Assembly (NCBI RefSeq): GCF_013318015.2
Contig: NZ_CP115841.1
Location: 682,001-746,000 of the forward strand
DNA length: 64,000 nt
Source: Agrobacterium tumefaciens
Lineage (GTDB): Bacteria > Pseudomonadota > Alphaproteobacteria > Rhizobiales > Rhizobiaceae
Direction: 5' to 3'
A model generated the notes under the pieces. That model did not search any database. It saw nothing but the letters and a program-made list of their open reading frames with translations, and was not told the DNA's origin. The position numbers and the translations under genes were made by a program. This document shows, piece by piece, positions 33,668 to 44,776 of this stretch (its first letter is position 1; each line of letters opens with the position of its first letter).

Positions 33668-34537
33668 TCAAATACCGCGATCAAGGCCGTTGCCGCCATT
33701 GGCGTCGTCATGCGCGTCCTCCTCAATCGTCAGCGTGCCATAACGGCGGTGCCAGAGGCGGGCGCTGATGGGGATGAACACGAGATAGGCAGCAACCGTC
33801 AGAACCAGTACCTCCCAGGTGAAGCTCATCAGCATCGCGACGTAAAGCACGACGACGAGGATCATCGGCAGCACCAGATCGCGGCGAATGCGGCTGGTAC
33901 CTGACTTCCCCGACCAGACAGGCAGGCGGCTGATGAGAAGATAACCGATCAACACGGTGTAGGCGGCGGCGATATAGGCGAAGGGCTTGCCCGTCTCGAC
34001 ACCAAGGAAGCCGAGATAAACAGGCAGAAGCACCAGCATGGCGCCCATCGGGGCCGGAACGCCCACGAAAAATTCGTTCTGCCACGGCGCCTTCACCGGG
34101 CGCTCGATCATGACGTTGAAGCGCGCCAGACGAAGGCCTGCGGCAATCACGTAGATGAGGGCGGCGATCCAGCCGATCGAACGCGCCTGATCGAGCATAT
34201 AGATATAGACGACGAGGGCAGGGGCGACGCCGAAATTGACGATGTCTGCCAGACTATCCATCTGTTCGCCGAATTTGGATGTCGCCTTCATCATCCGGGC
34301 GATGCGCCCGTCGATGCCGTCGAGGAAGGCGGCAAGCAGCACCATGCCCACGGCCAGCTCGAACCGACCTTCAATGGCAAGGCGCACGCCGCTCAGGCCC
34401 GCGCAGATGGCCAGAACGGTGATGAGGTTGGGTATCACGAGGCGAAAGGGAATTTCCCTCAGGCGCGGCCCACGGCCGCTGTCGTTGCGGCCCTCATGTT
34501 TTCCGTTCTGTTGCGGCTCCGAGATCGGCGTTTCCAT
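33668..34537 (-). CDS. pssA: CDP-diacylglycerol--serine O-phosphatidyltransferase
   Basis: PssA makes phosphatidylserine from CDP-diacylglycerol and serine. The 289-residue membrane protein has the CDP-alcohol phosphotransferase motif at Asp76-Asp98 (DGRIAR x8 G x3 D x3 D) and about eight membrane helices. It follows psd by 23 bases, so the two consecutive enzymes of phosphatidylethanolamine synthesis form one operon. Confidence 0.95.
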   Translation of the reverse strand: METPISEPQQNGKHEGRNDSGRGPRLREIPFRLVIPNLITVLAICAGLSGVRLAIEGRFELAVGMVLLAAFLDGIDGRIARMMKATSKFGEQMDSLADIVNFGVAPALVVYIYMLDQARSIGWIAALIYVIAAGLRLARFNVMIERPVKAPWQNEFFVGVPAPMGAMLVLLPVYLGFLGVETGKPFAYIAAAYTVLIGYLLISRLPVWSGKSGTSRIRRDLVLPMILVVVLYVAMLMSFTWEVLVLTVAAYLVFIPISARLWHRRYGTLTIEEDAHDDANGGNGLDRGI

Positions 34538-34560
34538 GGCGCATGCCCTTCCTGTTTTCG

Positions 34561-35259
34561 TCAGCCGCGACGGCTAAGGACCGGACCCTTGGCGGAGCCG
34601 AACTCGGCCAGAACCGTTTCGCCGGCAATTGCCGTCTGGCCCACCGAAACGCGCGGCTGAAAACCTTCGGGAAGGAAGATATCGAGGCGCGAACCGAAAC
34701 GGATAAGACCGAAACGCTCGCCGGCATCAACTGGTTCATTCGGCTTGACCCAGCAGACGATACGGCGGGCGACCATGCCGGCAATCTGCACCACGCCAAC
34801 CTTGCCATGCGCTGTCTCGATGACGAGGCCGTTGCGCTCATTGTCTTCGGAGGCCTTGTCCACTTCCGCATTGAGGAAGAGGCCGGGGCGGTAGGCGACA
34901 TTGACGATGCGGCCGCGCACGGGCGCGCGGTTCACATGGCAGTTGAACACGTTCATGAACACCGAAATGCGCACCATCGGCTCCTTGCCGAGTTCCAGCT
35001 CCAGCGGCGGAACGACGGTCTGGATGGCGGACACCTTGCCGTCGGCAGGGCTGATGATCAGGTCGTCATCCTGCGGCGTCACGCGCTCGGGGTCGCGGAA
35101 GAAGTAGGCGCACCAGGCCGTCAGCACCAGACCGACCCAGAACAGCGGTTCGGATATCCAGCCGAGCACCAGCGATGCCACGAAGAAGGCGGCCACGAAG
35201 ACGTAGCCTTCCTTGTGGATCGGTACGATGGTGTTGCGAATGGTGTCGAACAGATTCAT
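34561..35259 (-). CDS. psd: Phosphatidylserine decarboxylase
   Basis: A 232-residue enzyme converting phosphatidylserine to phosphatidylethanolamine, of the short proenzyme type common in alphaproteobacteria. Two N-terminal membrane helices (about 18-50) precede the catalytic part with [10 protein letters not shown] and NCHVNRAP. The Gly-Ser self-cleavage site that yields the pyruvoyl group is in [10 protein letters not shown] near the C-terminus. The ATG at 35259 has an AAGGAAAC site; the frame extends to 35379 without similarity. Confidence 0.95.
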   Translation of the reverse strand: MNLFDTIRNTIVPIHKEGYVFVAAFFVASLVLGWISEPLFWVGLVLTAWCAYFFRDPERVTPQDDDLIISPADGKVSAIQTVVPPLELELGKEPMVRISVFMNVFNCHVNRAPVRGRIVNVAYRPGLFLNAEVDKASEDNERNGLVIETAHGKVGVVQIAGMVARRIVCWVKPNEPVDAGERFGLIRFGSRLDIFLPEGFQPRVSVGQTAIAGETVLAEFGSAKGPVLSRRG

Positions 35260-35423
35260 AAGTTTCCTTGCTCCGGTTTCCGCCTGCCGCGTCTTTATAT
35301 GGTCGTGATACGACATCATCCATACGGGCATGCGACAAAGTTCGCTTAGCTGGTTACAGCCAAACTCCCCGCCCGGCAATGGTCCGGTTGGTGTGCCGCC
35401 CTGTTGTCAGGGGTTTATGCCCG

Positions 35424-37310
35424 TCAATGCGCGGGTTCGCCGCGGTCAACAACGCCAAGATCGTCGGTTTCGCGAACATGGCGCAGCATTTCCTCTGCGC
35501 GAATGGCTTCGCGCTGGCGGCTCCACATCGAGGCATAAAGCCCGTTCTGTGCCATCAGCGAGGCGTGGGTTCCGCGCTCGGCGATCAAACCTTCCTTCAG
35601 CACGATGATTTCATCAGCGCCGATGACGGTGGAGAGGCGGTGGGCGATGACCAGCGTCGTGCGGTTTTTCGAAACGATATCAAGCGCGCTCTGGATTTCC
35701 TGTTCCGTATGGGTGTCCAGCGCAGAGGTTGCTTCATCGAGAATGAGGATCGGCGGCGCTTTCAGAATGGTTCGGGCAATCGCCACGCGCTGCTTTTCGC
35801 CGCCGGAAAGTTTCAAGCCCCGTTCGCCAACCATGGTGGCGTAACCCTCCGGCAGTTTGCCGATGAAAGCGCTGATCTGGGCCGCATCCGCCGCTGCCGT
35901 GACCTCCTCGGTCGTTGCCGAAGGGCGTCCGTAACGGATGTTGTAGGCGAGCGTATCGTTGAACAGCACGGTATCCTGCGGCACCATGCCGATCATCGAG
36001 CGTAGGCTCTTTTGCGTCACGTCGCGAATGTCCTGCCCGTCGATTGTGACGGCGCCTTCCTGAATATCGTAGAAACGATAAAGCAACCGCGAGATCGTCG
36101 ATTTTCCGGCACCCGAAGGACCGACGATCGCCACCGTCTTGCCCGCAGGCACATCGAAGGAAATGCCCTTCAGGATCGGTCTTTCCGGATCGTAGGCGAA
36201 ATGCACGTCGCGGAAGGAAATGGCACCCGGTCCGGCCACAAGCGGCTTCGCATCCGCCCTGTCGGTAACCTCGGCCTCGACCTCGAGAAGTTCGAACATC
36301 TGTTCGATGTCGGTCAATCCCTGGCGAATTTCACGATAGACGAAACCGATGAAGTTCAGCGGTACCGAAAGCTGCAGCAGGAGCGCGTTGATGAACACGA
36401 AATCGCCGATGGTCTGCTCGCCGCGTTGCACGGCCATCGCCGACATCACCATCATGACAGTGGAGCCGATGCCGAAGATCACGCCCTGTCCGAAGTTCAG
36501 CCAGCCGAGCGACGTCCATATCGAGATCGCCGATTTTTCGTAACGCTCCATGGCGACGTCAAAGCGCTTCGCCTCCATCTCCTCATTGCCGAAATATTTG
36601 ACGGTTTCGAAGTTCAAAAGTGAATCGATCGCCTTGGTGTTGGCGTCGGTATCGCTGTCGTTCATGGCGCGGCGAATGGAGATGCGCCAGTTGCTGGCCC
36701 GCACGGTGAACCAGATATAGGCCCAGACGGTGACAACCGTGACCAGCACATAGGAAAAGCCGTAGGAGGTCCAGAAAATGATCGCCGTCAGCAGGAATTC
36801 GATGAAGGTCGGTGCGGTGTTGAGAATGGTGAAACGGACAATGGTTTCGATGCCCTTGGTCCCACGCTCGATAACCCGTGAAAGCCCGCCGGTCTTGCGC
36901 TCCAGATGGAAGCGCAGGGAAAGCCGGTGCATGTGCACGAAGGTTCTATAGGCGAGCTGGCGCACGGCATGCTGGCCGACGCTGGCAAACAGCGAATCGC
37001 GCAGCTGGTTGAGCCCGACCTGTATTAGCCGCGTCAGATTATAGGCGATGACAAGCGCGACAGCACCGAGCAGGAAGGCCGGAACCAGCCCGACCATGTC
37101 CAGCTTGCCGTTCAGCGCATCCGTTGCCCATTTGAAGAAATAGGGAACGAGGATCAGCACCAGCTTGGCGACAACGAGAAACGCCGTCGCCCAGATTACC
37201 CGCATTTTCAGGTCAAGGCGGCCTTCCGGCCACATGTAGGGCCAGAGGTTGATGAGGGTCTGCGTGGGATTGCTGGAATCCGCCGAAATGGTTTTTTTCT
37301 TGGTGGCCAT
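35424..37310 (-). CDS. Atm1-type ABC exporter
   Basis: A 628-residue half-transporter with a six-helix membrane domain (about 40-330) and a C-terminal ATPase. The ATPase has Walker A GPSGAGKST, signature LSGGEKQR and Walker B ILILDEATSALD. Similarity is to the ABCB7/Atm1/HMT1 group, which exports glutathione or sulfur/metal-related compounds and acts as a homodimer. I prefer the second ATG at 37310 (MATKKKT), which has GGAG at the best distance. The frame continues upstream to 37379. Confidence 0.9.
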   Translation of the reverse strand: MATKKKTISADSSNPTQTLINLWPYMWPEGRLDLKMRVIWATAFLVVAKLVLILVPYFFKWATDALNGKLDMVGLVPAFLLGAVALVIAYNLTRLIQVGLNQLRDSLFASVGQHAVRQLAYRTFVHMHRLSLRFHLERKTGGLSRVIERGTKGIETIVRFTILNTAPTFIEFLLTAIIFWTSYGFSYVLVTVVTVWAYIWFTVRASNWRISIRRAMNDSDTDANTKAIDSLLNFETVKYFGNEEMEAKRFDVAMERYEKSAISIWTSLGWLNFGQGVIFGIGSTVMMVMSAMAVQRGEQTIGDFVFINALLLQLSVPLNFIGFVYREIRQGLTDIEQMFELLEVEAEVTDRADAKPLVAGPGAISFRDVHFAYDPERPILKGISFDVPAGKTVAIVGPSGAGKSTISRLLYRFYDIQEGAVTIDGQDIRDVTQKSLRSMIGMVPQDTVLFNDTLAYNIRYGRPSATTEEVTAAADAAQISAFIGKLPEGYATMVGERGLKLSGGEKQRVAIARTILKAPPILILDEATSALDTHTEQEIQSALDIVSKNRTTLVIAHRLSTVIGADEIIVLKEGLIAERGTHASLMAQNGLYASMWSRQREAIRAEEMLRHVRETDDLGVVDRGEPAH

Positions 37311-37419
37311 CATTTGCTCCGGGCACTGCCGGAAGCCGACAGCAGGGCGGCGGCTCTGGAAAGCCGCCGTGCTTGTCACAGGTAGGGTTGTTGCGGGGTC
37401 ACCGCAATGTCTTGAACGA

Positions 37420-39423
37420 TCAGGAACCGCTCTTCAGACGCTTGCGATGAAGTTCTTCCGCATTCGGCAGTGCCTTCTCCGGCACACCGAAAATCTGGCC
37501 GGGCTCGATCAGGTCAGGATTTTTGATCTGATCCTCGTTGGCGAGGTAGATCGTGGTGTAACGCACGCCCTGTCCGTAAACGCGGCGGGAAATCTGCCAC
37601 AGCGTATCGCCGCGGCGGATGATGACGCTGTTCTGGCTTTCGGCAAGCGGCGGCTGCTCGAAGGTCTGCGGACCGGCGGGCGCCTGCGGTGCAGGTGCGG
37701 GCGGCGCGATGATGTGGAGGTCGGCAAGGCGGCTTGCCAGCGTGGCGATGCCCTTGCCGATCCCGGCAACGTCGTTCGGCCATGCCTCTACCGATGTCAG
37801 CAGCTGACGTGCCTTGGCGGCGATATCGCCGGCAAAGGCGGTAAAGGACGGCGCGGTGCCTGCGGCAGTGCGGAACTCGGAGAGCGACTTGAGGCCGATC
37901 ACCACGGCGGAGCGGCCGGCAATGGCTTGGTCGAGCGCCGGTGTGGCCTGATCCTTGTAGAGATTGGACAGAATGCCGAAGGCCTTGGCGACATCCGTGC
38001 GCAGCTTTTCGAAGGCAGCGCGGTCGCTTGCCGTGCTCTGGTTTTCAGAGGGCGCGGTCGTCGTGGCGGCGGAAGGCGTTGCGGACGGTGCCTGCATGGC
38101 GACGGTTGCCTGGTCGGTCTGCGGGCGCTCGAATGGAACGCGCACGCGGACCTTCACCGTGCCGTCGGCATTCAGCTCTTCGACAGTGATGATATGGCTG
38201 CCGACGGAAAGATCGACATTGCCCTCGATGACGAAATGGCCGGAGGCCTCCGTGGTGCTTTTGCCGATTTCCTTGTCATCGACCAGCGCGCGCACGCTCG
38301 AAGCGGCAGGCGCGGAACCCGCAACGAAAATCTTCGAGCCTTCGAATTCGACGGCGGTTACCTGAACTGTCGAAGTCAACGGAGCGGCGGCAGCGGACGG
38401 GGCCGGGGTACCAGCGGCAGGCGCGGGCGTCGTGGTGGCGGCAGCTGTTGCCGACTGACCCGGTTGCGCGGCTTGCGGGGGCTGGAGTGCTGAAGGTGCC
38501 GCCTCCGGCATTGCCAGCACGCGGCTTGCTTCACCGGGCTTGGACACCATTGCCAAGAGTTCGCCCGCCTTGCCGTTGGGCACGGAAACGGTTGCGACTT
38601 CTTCGGATTGCGTTGCCTTGCCGCTGGCGTCGGTCGAGCGCAGCACCAGCTCATGGTCGCCCGGTGGCAGGGGATTGTCAAAAACGGCGGCGAAATCGCC
38701 CGATCCGTCGATGGTCGTCTGCGCGATCACCTTGCCGTTGCTGAGAATTTCAAGCTTGGAGCCGGGCTGTGCCTTGCCTGCGACAACAGCCGAACCATCG
38801 GGCTCGACGCGGAGCACGTCGAAGGTCGGTGCGCCCGATGTGGACTGCGCTGCATCGGCGGCAGGAGCGGCGGGTTGGGGCTGCTGTGCAGCGCCATCGT
38901 CGGTGCCGGTGAAGACACCCGCCAGACGGCGAACCTGTGCCGCCGCCGCCGCTGCACTATCCGGCAGACCGCGCAGGAAAGCGGTGGTGCGTTCGGCCGC
39001 AGTGCGCGCCGTGGTGATGAGGCGCGACGTCGTTTCATCCAGCGTCTCTGGAATTTCGATATTGGTCAGTTCCTTGAGCGATGCCTCGACCTTCTTGCGT
39101 GCTGCCGCAAAGTCGGCGTCGGACGGAACCTTGCTATCGGCGAAAAGCGTGGTCAGATCCTTGATCGACTGGGTTGCGGAAGCCGCGAGGCGCCCGACCT
39201 TGTCGGCGATATTGGCGGTCTCCTGAGCGGCGTCGGACAGGATGTCTCCCGCCTTGTCGCTGCCCATTTCAACGCTGTTCTTCACTGCGTTGCCCGCTTC
39301 GTTGATGGCATCGCCGATCGGTTTGACGTCATTGGAAATTCTAGGCAGGACGAAAAAGATCATGAGCAGGGACGCGATGCCCAGCACGATCAGTGCCAGC
39401 AAACCGGCTTTATTGTTTTTCAT
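37420..39423 (-). CDS. LysM-domain envelope protein with Ig-like repeats
   Basis: A 667-residue protein with an N-terminal membrane anchor (about residues 8-27), a helical Ala-rich region (30-160), two Ig-like beta domains (about 190-275 and 340-420) separated by Pro/Ala-rich linkers, another helical stretch (about 460-560), and a C-terminal LysM module (about 600-650, VIIRRGDTLWQISRRVYGQG). LysM binds peptidoglycan, so it probably spans from the inner membrane to the wall. The number of domains is my reading of composition and repeats. Confidence 0.87.
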   Translation of the reverse strand: MKNNKAGLLALIVLGIASLLMIFFVLPRISNDVKPIGDAINEAGNAVKNSVEMGSDKAGDILSDAAQETANIADKVGRLAASATQSIKDLTTLFADSKVPSDADFAAARKKVEASLKELTNIEIPETLDETTSRLITTARTAAERTTAFLRGLPDSAAAAAAQVRRLAGVFTGTDDGAAQQPQPAAPAADAAQSTSGAPTFDVLRVEPDGSAVVAGKAQPGSKLEILSNGKVIAQTTIDGSGDFAAVFDNPLPPGDHELVLRSTDASGKATQSEEVATVSVPNGKAGELLAMVSKPGEASRVLAMPEAAPSALQPPQAAQPGQSATAAATTTPAPAAGTPAPSAAAAPLTSTVQVTAVEFEGSKIFVAGSAPAASSVRALVDDKEIGKSTTEASGHFVIEGNVDLSVGSHIITVEELNADGTVKVRVRVPFERPQTDQATVAMQAPSATPSAATTTAPSENQSTASDRAAFEKLRTDVAKAFGILSNLYKDQATPALDQAIAGRSAVVIGLKSLSEFRTAAGTAPSFTAFAGDIAAKARQLLTSVEAWPNDVAGIGKGIATLASRLADLHIIAPPAPAPQAPAGPQTFEQPPLAESQNSVIIRRGDTLWQISRRVYGQGVRYTTIYLANEDQIKNPDLIEPGQIFGVPEKALPNAEELHRKRLKSGS

Positions 39424-39579
39424 CCTGGAATCTCCGGGTATTGTAAGCTTTTTACACGAGTTCAGATTGCTAGCGTCTTACCTTGCCCCAGACAAGCGGC
39501 GTGGCCGTAAAAGGCCATATTTGCAAGGGATTTCCCAAATTTTCTTGACGTGTCGCATCCGGCATAGTTCCTTCCCATC

Positions 39580-40200
39580 ATGACGGACAAAAATACAGCG
39601 ATTCGATCCATCTGCGTTTATTGCGGCTCCCAGCCCGGACGTGACCCGGCTCACATGGAAGCAGGCCGCGCGCTTGGGAAATCCATTGCCGAAAACGGCA
39701 TTCGCCTGGTCTATGGCGGTGGCACCAAGGGCATCATGGGCGCGGTCGCCAGCGGCGTTCTTTCCAACGGCGGCGAAGTAACGGGTATCATACCGGAATT
39801 TCTGGTCGATATGGAGGCTACACGCCATTCTCTCGGACAATTGAACGAGCTTATCGTCACCAAGGACATGCATGAGCGCAAACATATGATGTTTGAGCGC
39901 TCGGATGCTTTCGTAACGCTGCCGGGGGGCGTCGGCACGCTGGAAGAGATCGTCGAAATCATGACCTGGGCGCAGCTCGGTCGTCACGCCAAGCCGATTG
40001 TCTTCGCCAATATCAACGGCTTCTGGAACCCGATGCTGGAACTTGTGCAGCATATGCGCGATCAGGGTTTCATCCATCGCGCCCATCTTCTGAACCCGCT
40101 GGTCATCGATGAGGTCAAGGACATCGTGCCCGCCATCATCGACCGGGCGCTTGCGCAGCAGAACCCGGAAGGCGACCCCTCGGTAATCTCCCGTCTCTAG
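39580..40200 (+). CDS. LOG-family protein (cytokinin riboside 5'-monophosphate phosphoribohydrolase type)
   Basis: A 206-residue TIGR00730 protein with a Rossmann-like fold. The family signature PGGVGTLEE is at 115-123 and the upstream YGGGTKGIMG loop is present. Members hydrolyse nucleoside 5'-monophosphates; in plants and some bacteria they release active cytokinins. A housekeeping role is as likely as a plant-related one. A hairpin at 40218-40238 may end the transcript. Confidence 0.93.
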   Translation: MTDKNTAIRSICVYCGSQPGRDPAHMEAGRALGKSIAENGIRLVYGGGTKGIMGAVASGVLSNGGEVTGIIPEFLVDMEATRHSLGQLNELIVTKDMHERKHMMFERSDAFVTLPGGVGTLEEIVEIMTWAQLGRHAKPIVFANINGFWNPMLELVQHMRDQGFIHRAHLLNPLVIDEVKDIVPAIIDRALAQQNPEGDPSVISRL

Positions 40201-40217
40201 GCATCGAATAAATGTTA

Positions 40218-40248
40218 ACGGGCCGCCACGCGGTTCGTTACAATTTTA
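40218..40248 (+). terminator. Probable terminator after the LOG-family gene
   Basis: Stem ACGGGCCGC/GCGGTTCGT (two G-U pairs) with a 3-base loop, followed by TACAATTTT, 17 bases past the stop. Confidence 0.5.
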
Positions 40249-40394
40249 AGTGTATATTAATAGAGATTTGACTGCGGCATCGCCCTGCCCGCTGTTTTCA
40301 TGGCTCCGCGCCCGATCCTGTGCCAGCGTCTACAAGGCGTAGGCTGAGCGCGGAATTTGATTTTCGCCGCCATGATAGCGGGGCTCATTGGGGA

Positions 40395-42155
40395 ATGATT
40401 GCTTTTTTGGTGCGGCTGAAAAGCCGGACGCATTTTATTATTCAGAGAAGTCCGTTTCAGGGCAGGGATGCGATCCTCGGTTCCGCTGCCCGCCGCCGGG
40501 TGGACGCGAAAAAGCGACTCGGAATATTGATCGCCGTCTTTGCCGTTATCTATGGCGTCGTTGCAGCACGGCTTGTCCAATACGGCCTTGCCGAACCCAT
40601 CGCGACCGCATGGATCAATACCGGCGCTACAGCAGTCGCCTCCCGTCCCGATATCCTCGACCGCAACGGCACGCTGCTCGCGACCGATCTCAACATGGTG
40701 TCGCTTTATGCGGATCCGCGCCGGGTCGTGGACGCGGATGAGGTTGTCGAGAAGCTCGCAACCGTCATCCCCAATCTCGACTGGCGCGAGACGCACCGCA
40801 GATTGCGCTCGGACACCGGCTTTCAATGGCTGCGGCGCCAGCTGACGCCGCGCCAGCAGGCCGATATTCTCAACCTCGGCATCCCCGGCATCGGTTTCCG
40901 GCCGGAGAAACGGCGCTTTTATCCGGGTGGCCCCGCAGCCTCGCATATCATCGGCCACGTCAATGTCGACAATCAGGGCCTTGCGGGTATGGAACGTTAT
41001 CTCGACCAGCAGGGCCTGGCCGACTTGCGCGCGACCGGCCTTGCCAGCGGTGCACCGCTGGAGCCGGTGAGGTTGTCGATCGATCTGCGGGTGCAGAACA
41101 TCGTGCGTGAGGTCGTACTGAAGGCGAAAACCGCCTATCAGGCGGAGGCTGCCGGTTCAGTGATACTGGATGTGGAGACGGGCGAGGTGCTGGCCATGGC
41201 GTCGGTGCCGGATTACGACCCGAACGAGCCTTCCCGCACCCTTGCCGATGGCAGCATCGACAGGGAGTATGAAAAGGGCTGGTTCAACCGCATGAGCAAT
41301 GCGACCTTCGAGATGGGATCCACCTTCAAGAGCTTCACACTTGCCATGGGACTGGATGCAGGTGCCATAACGCTCAACTCGGTGGTTGACGCGTCGCGGC
41401 CCATCCGCATGGGTGGCTTCACCATCAAGGATTTCAAGGGCCGGAACCGCCCGCTGTCGATCCCGGAAGTGTTTCAATATTCATCGAATATCGGCACGGC
41501 GGCTGTTGCCGACAAGGTCGGGGTCGAAGGCCACCAGCAGTTCCTGACGAAACTGGGACTTCTCTCCAGAATGGATACGGAAATGCCTGGCGTTGCCACG
41601 CCAACCCAGCCGAGAACATGGAAGAAGATCAATTCCGTCACAATTTCCTTCGGCCATGGCGTTGCCACTACGCCTTTGCAGACGGCGGTGGCAGCAGCTG
41701 CGCTTATCAACGGCGGCAGCCTTATTTCGCCGACCTTCCTGCCGCGTTCCCGAGAGGATGCGGCAGTGCTTTCCCGCACCGTCATCAACGGAAAGACGAG
41801 CGCCGATATGCGTTACCTTTTCAACTGGAACGGCATCAAAGGGTCGGGCAGGGGTGCGCAGGTGGAAGGATTTCACGTTGGCGGCAAGACAGGAACCGCC
41901 GACAAGGTCATCAATGGCCGTTATGCCAAGGATATCAATTTCAACGCCTTCGTTGCCGGTTTTCCGATGCACAAGCCGAAATATGTCGTGCTGACGATGA
42001 TCGACGCCCCCAGGACCGGCGTGAACGGAGGACGCACGGCTGCCTCGACGGCCGCACCCATGACCCGTGAAATCATCACCCAGACGGCTGGACTTCTCGG
42101 CGTAAAGCCGCGCTTCGGTTATGACGCGACACCGCAATTGCTGGTCGATTATTGA
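40395..42155 (+). CDS. FtsI/PBP3-like peptidoglycan transpeptidase
   Basis: A 586-residue class B penicillin-binding protein. A membrane anchor (about 42-60) is followed by the dimerisation domain (RPDILDRNGTLLA) and the transpeptidase domain. The catalytic motifs are STFK (309-312), SSN (363-365) and KTG (498-500). The gene is outside any division-cell-wall cluster, with no ftsL, mraW or murE nearby. Agrobacterium is known to have two PBP3 proteins, and this is probably the second (PBP3b-like). The start is uncertain: ATG at 40395 or GTG at 40320. Confidence 0.9.
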   Translation: MIAFLVRLKSRTHFIIQRSPFQGRDAILGSAARRRVDAKKRLGILIAVFAVIYGVVAARLVQYGLAEPIATAWINTGATAVASRPDILDRNGTLLATDLNMVSLYADPRRVVDADEVVEKLATVIPNLDWRETHRRLRSDTGFQWLRRQLTPRQQADILNLGIPGIGFRPEKRRFYPGGPAASHIIGHVNVDNQGLAGMERYLDQQGLADLRATGLASGAPLEPVRLSIDLRVQNIVREVVLKAKTAYQAEAAGSVILDVETGEVLAMASVPDYDPNEPSRTLADGSIDREYEKGWFNRMSNATFEMGSTFKSFTLAMGLDAGAITLNSVVDASRPIRMGGFTIKDFKGRNRPLSIPEVFQYSSNIGTAAVADKVGVEGHQQFLTKLGLLSRMDTEMPGVATPTQPRTWKKINSVTISFGHGVATTPLQTAVAAAALINGGSLISPTFLPRSREDAAVLSRTVINGKTSADMRYLFNWNGIKGSGRGAQVEGFHVGGKTGTADKVINGRYAKDINFNAFVAGFPMHKPKYVVLTMIDAPRTGVNGGRTAASTAAPMTREIITQTAGLLGVKPRFGYDATPQLLVDY

Positions 42156-42162
42156 AGTCCCG

Positions 42163-42187
42163 CATTCCCGTTACAGATACGGGAATG
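42163..42187. repeat. Short CATTCCCGT palindrome after the FtsI-like gene
   Basis: Arms CATTCCCGT and ACGGGAATG (9 bp) around 7 bases, directly after the stop codon. A variant of the elements at 535-557 and 10619-10641. Confidence 0.6.
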
Positions 42188-42212
42188 TGGAGAGCTGGCA
42201 TGACGCGGAAGG

Positions 42213-43121
42213 TTATCGCTTCAGCCGCATCAGGCTCGATGCGGTATAGATCGCCAGCGCCACCCAGATCATTGCAAAGGCCGCCATCCGCACCATGTCG
42301 AACGGTTCCTTGAAGATGAAGATGGCGATGAGGAAGATCATCGTCGGAGCGATATATTGCATGATGCCGATGGTCGACAGCCGCAGAAGCTTTGCACCAT
42401 TGCCGTAAAGAATAAGCGGAACGGCGGTGACGATGCCGCTGGCCGCAAGCAGCCAGGTGTCGGTCGCATTGCCGGCCATGAAATGCGCCTGTCCGCTAAT
42501 GGCAAGCCAGGCCAGCACCAGCACGGCCGGAACGGAAAGAAGCATGACTTCAAGCAGGAAGCCCTGTGTGGCGCCGATTGGCAGCGTCTTGCGGAAGAAG
42601 GCGTAAAAACCCCAGGACACGGTGAGCGCAATGGACACCCATGGCAGGCTGCCCGCATGCCAGGTGAGGATCGCAACGGCCAGCCCCACGAGGCCGATGG
42701 CGGCGATCTGCGCCGGATAAAGCTTTTCCTTGAGCAGTACCGCGCCGAGGAAGATGCTGAACAGCGGATTGATAAAATAGCCGAGCGCGGCATCGAGTGC
42801 GCGGCCCGCGCCGATCGCCCAGATATAGATGCCCCAGTTGATGCTGATGAGCGCAGCCGTGAGGCTTGCCATGGCGAGCATTTTAGGGGTTTTCAGCGCA
42901 GTGCGGATTTCCGCCGTGCGACCGAGAGCGATAAGGACGGCGGCGCCGATCGGCACCGACCAGATGACGCGGTGCACAATGACCTCTATCGGCGAAATAT
43001 GCGCAACCGCCTTCATGTAGATGGGAAGGAATCCCCACAGCAGATATGCGGAGAGCGCGAAAGCAAAACCGCGTGCGCTATCGCCGCCCTCTTGGGCCGG
43101 AAGCGTTTTATCGAGTGCCAT
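42213..43121 (-). CDS. rarD: RarD-type EamA transporter
   Basis: A 302-residue membrane protein with about ten helices in two EamA repeats. The sequence begins the conserved part with SAYLLWGFLPIYMKAV and contains NWGIYIWAIGAGRALDAALGYFINPL, the RarD (chloramphenicol-sensitive protein) pattern. The substrate is not established. I use the ATG at 43121 with GGCGGT upstream; the frame runs to 43319 without similarity. A 215-base gap separates it from the upstream pip gene. Confidence 0.9.
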   Translation of the reverse strand: MALDKTLPAQEGGDSARGFAFALSAYLLWGFLPIYMKAVAHISPIEVIVHRVIWSVPIGAAVLIALGRTAEIRTALKTPKMLAMASLTAALISINWGIYIWAIGAGRALDAALGYFINPLFSIFLGAVLLKEKLYPAQIAAIGLVGLAVAILTWHAGSLPWVSIALTVSWGFYAFFRKTLPIGATQGFLLEVMLLSVPAVLVLAWLAISGQAHFMAGNATDTWLLAASGIVTAVPLILYGNGAKLLRLSTIGIMQYIAPTMIFLIAIFIFKEPFDMVRMAAFAMIWVALAIYTASSLMRLKR

Positions 43122-43336
43122 GGGAGTACCGCCAATTATTAGGGATGGCCCTTCATAACGGATCGGCGTAGCGCGGGCCAATTCATTTCCGTGAAGCGTC
43201 CATGAGAAAAACTGCATGAATAAAAGGCGATTTGCTCTTGAAACAGGCGACTTTGCGACCAAACGGATGATCCACGCACAAAAATCTGCGTGAATCGTTA
43301 TCTCATCAGGCCGCTTCAAGCATCTGAAAGGCCTGC

Positions 43337-44296
<960 letters not shown>

Positions 44297-44776
44297 TTAC
44301 TTTCCTTCGGGTGGCCATTCGGCCGTGTCACGATCCGGGTGTTGCCGGTTGTTGACCGGTAGCCGGTTTTCATCCGGCGCAGCTTCCGGCTCGACCGGCA
44401 AGCCGTCAAGGTCACCGAACCAATGCATTTTGCTGTCGAGATTTGATTGCGCCTCGGGCTTTATCAGCTCCGGCTCGTCCAGCGAACCAAGCGTGATGTT
44501 GATGAAATCGGCATCCGGCATGTCATAGAAAAGCGGCGTGCCGCACCGTCCGCAAAAACCGCGCCGCACGTGATCGGACGACTGGAACCACGAAGCCTCG
44601 CCACGGGTCATTTCAAACTTCGCGCGGGTACTTGCTGCAAGCGGCATGAAATAGTTGCCCGATGCCTTCTGGCACATGCGGCAATGACACAGATGCGGAT
44701 AGCGTAACCCGCCATCGATCCGGTAACGCACGGCGCCACACTGGCATCCGCCGCTGAAGCTTTCTGAACCGTTCAT
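44297..44776 (-). CDS. GFA/CENP-V domain protein, third copy
   Basis: A 159-residue zinc-binding protein of the GFA (glutathione-dependent formaldehyde-activating enzyme-like) family. Zinc cysteines are in GGCQCGAVRY, CHCRMCQK and GFCGRCGTPL. The C-terminus has the shared tail pattern HPDRDTAEWPPE. Family members are mostly uncharacterised; formaldehyde activation is not proven for this group. Its ATG overlaps the stop of the middle copy (ATGA). Confidence 0.9.
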   Translation of the reverse strand: MNGSESFSGGCQCGAVRYRIDGGLRYPHLCHCRMCQKASGNYFMPLAASTRAKFEMTRGEASWFQSSDHVRRGFCGRCGTPLFYDMPDADFINITLGSLDEPELIKPEAQSNLDSKMHWFGDLDGLPVEPEAAPDENRLPVNNRQHPDRDTAEWPPEGK

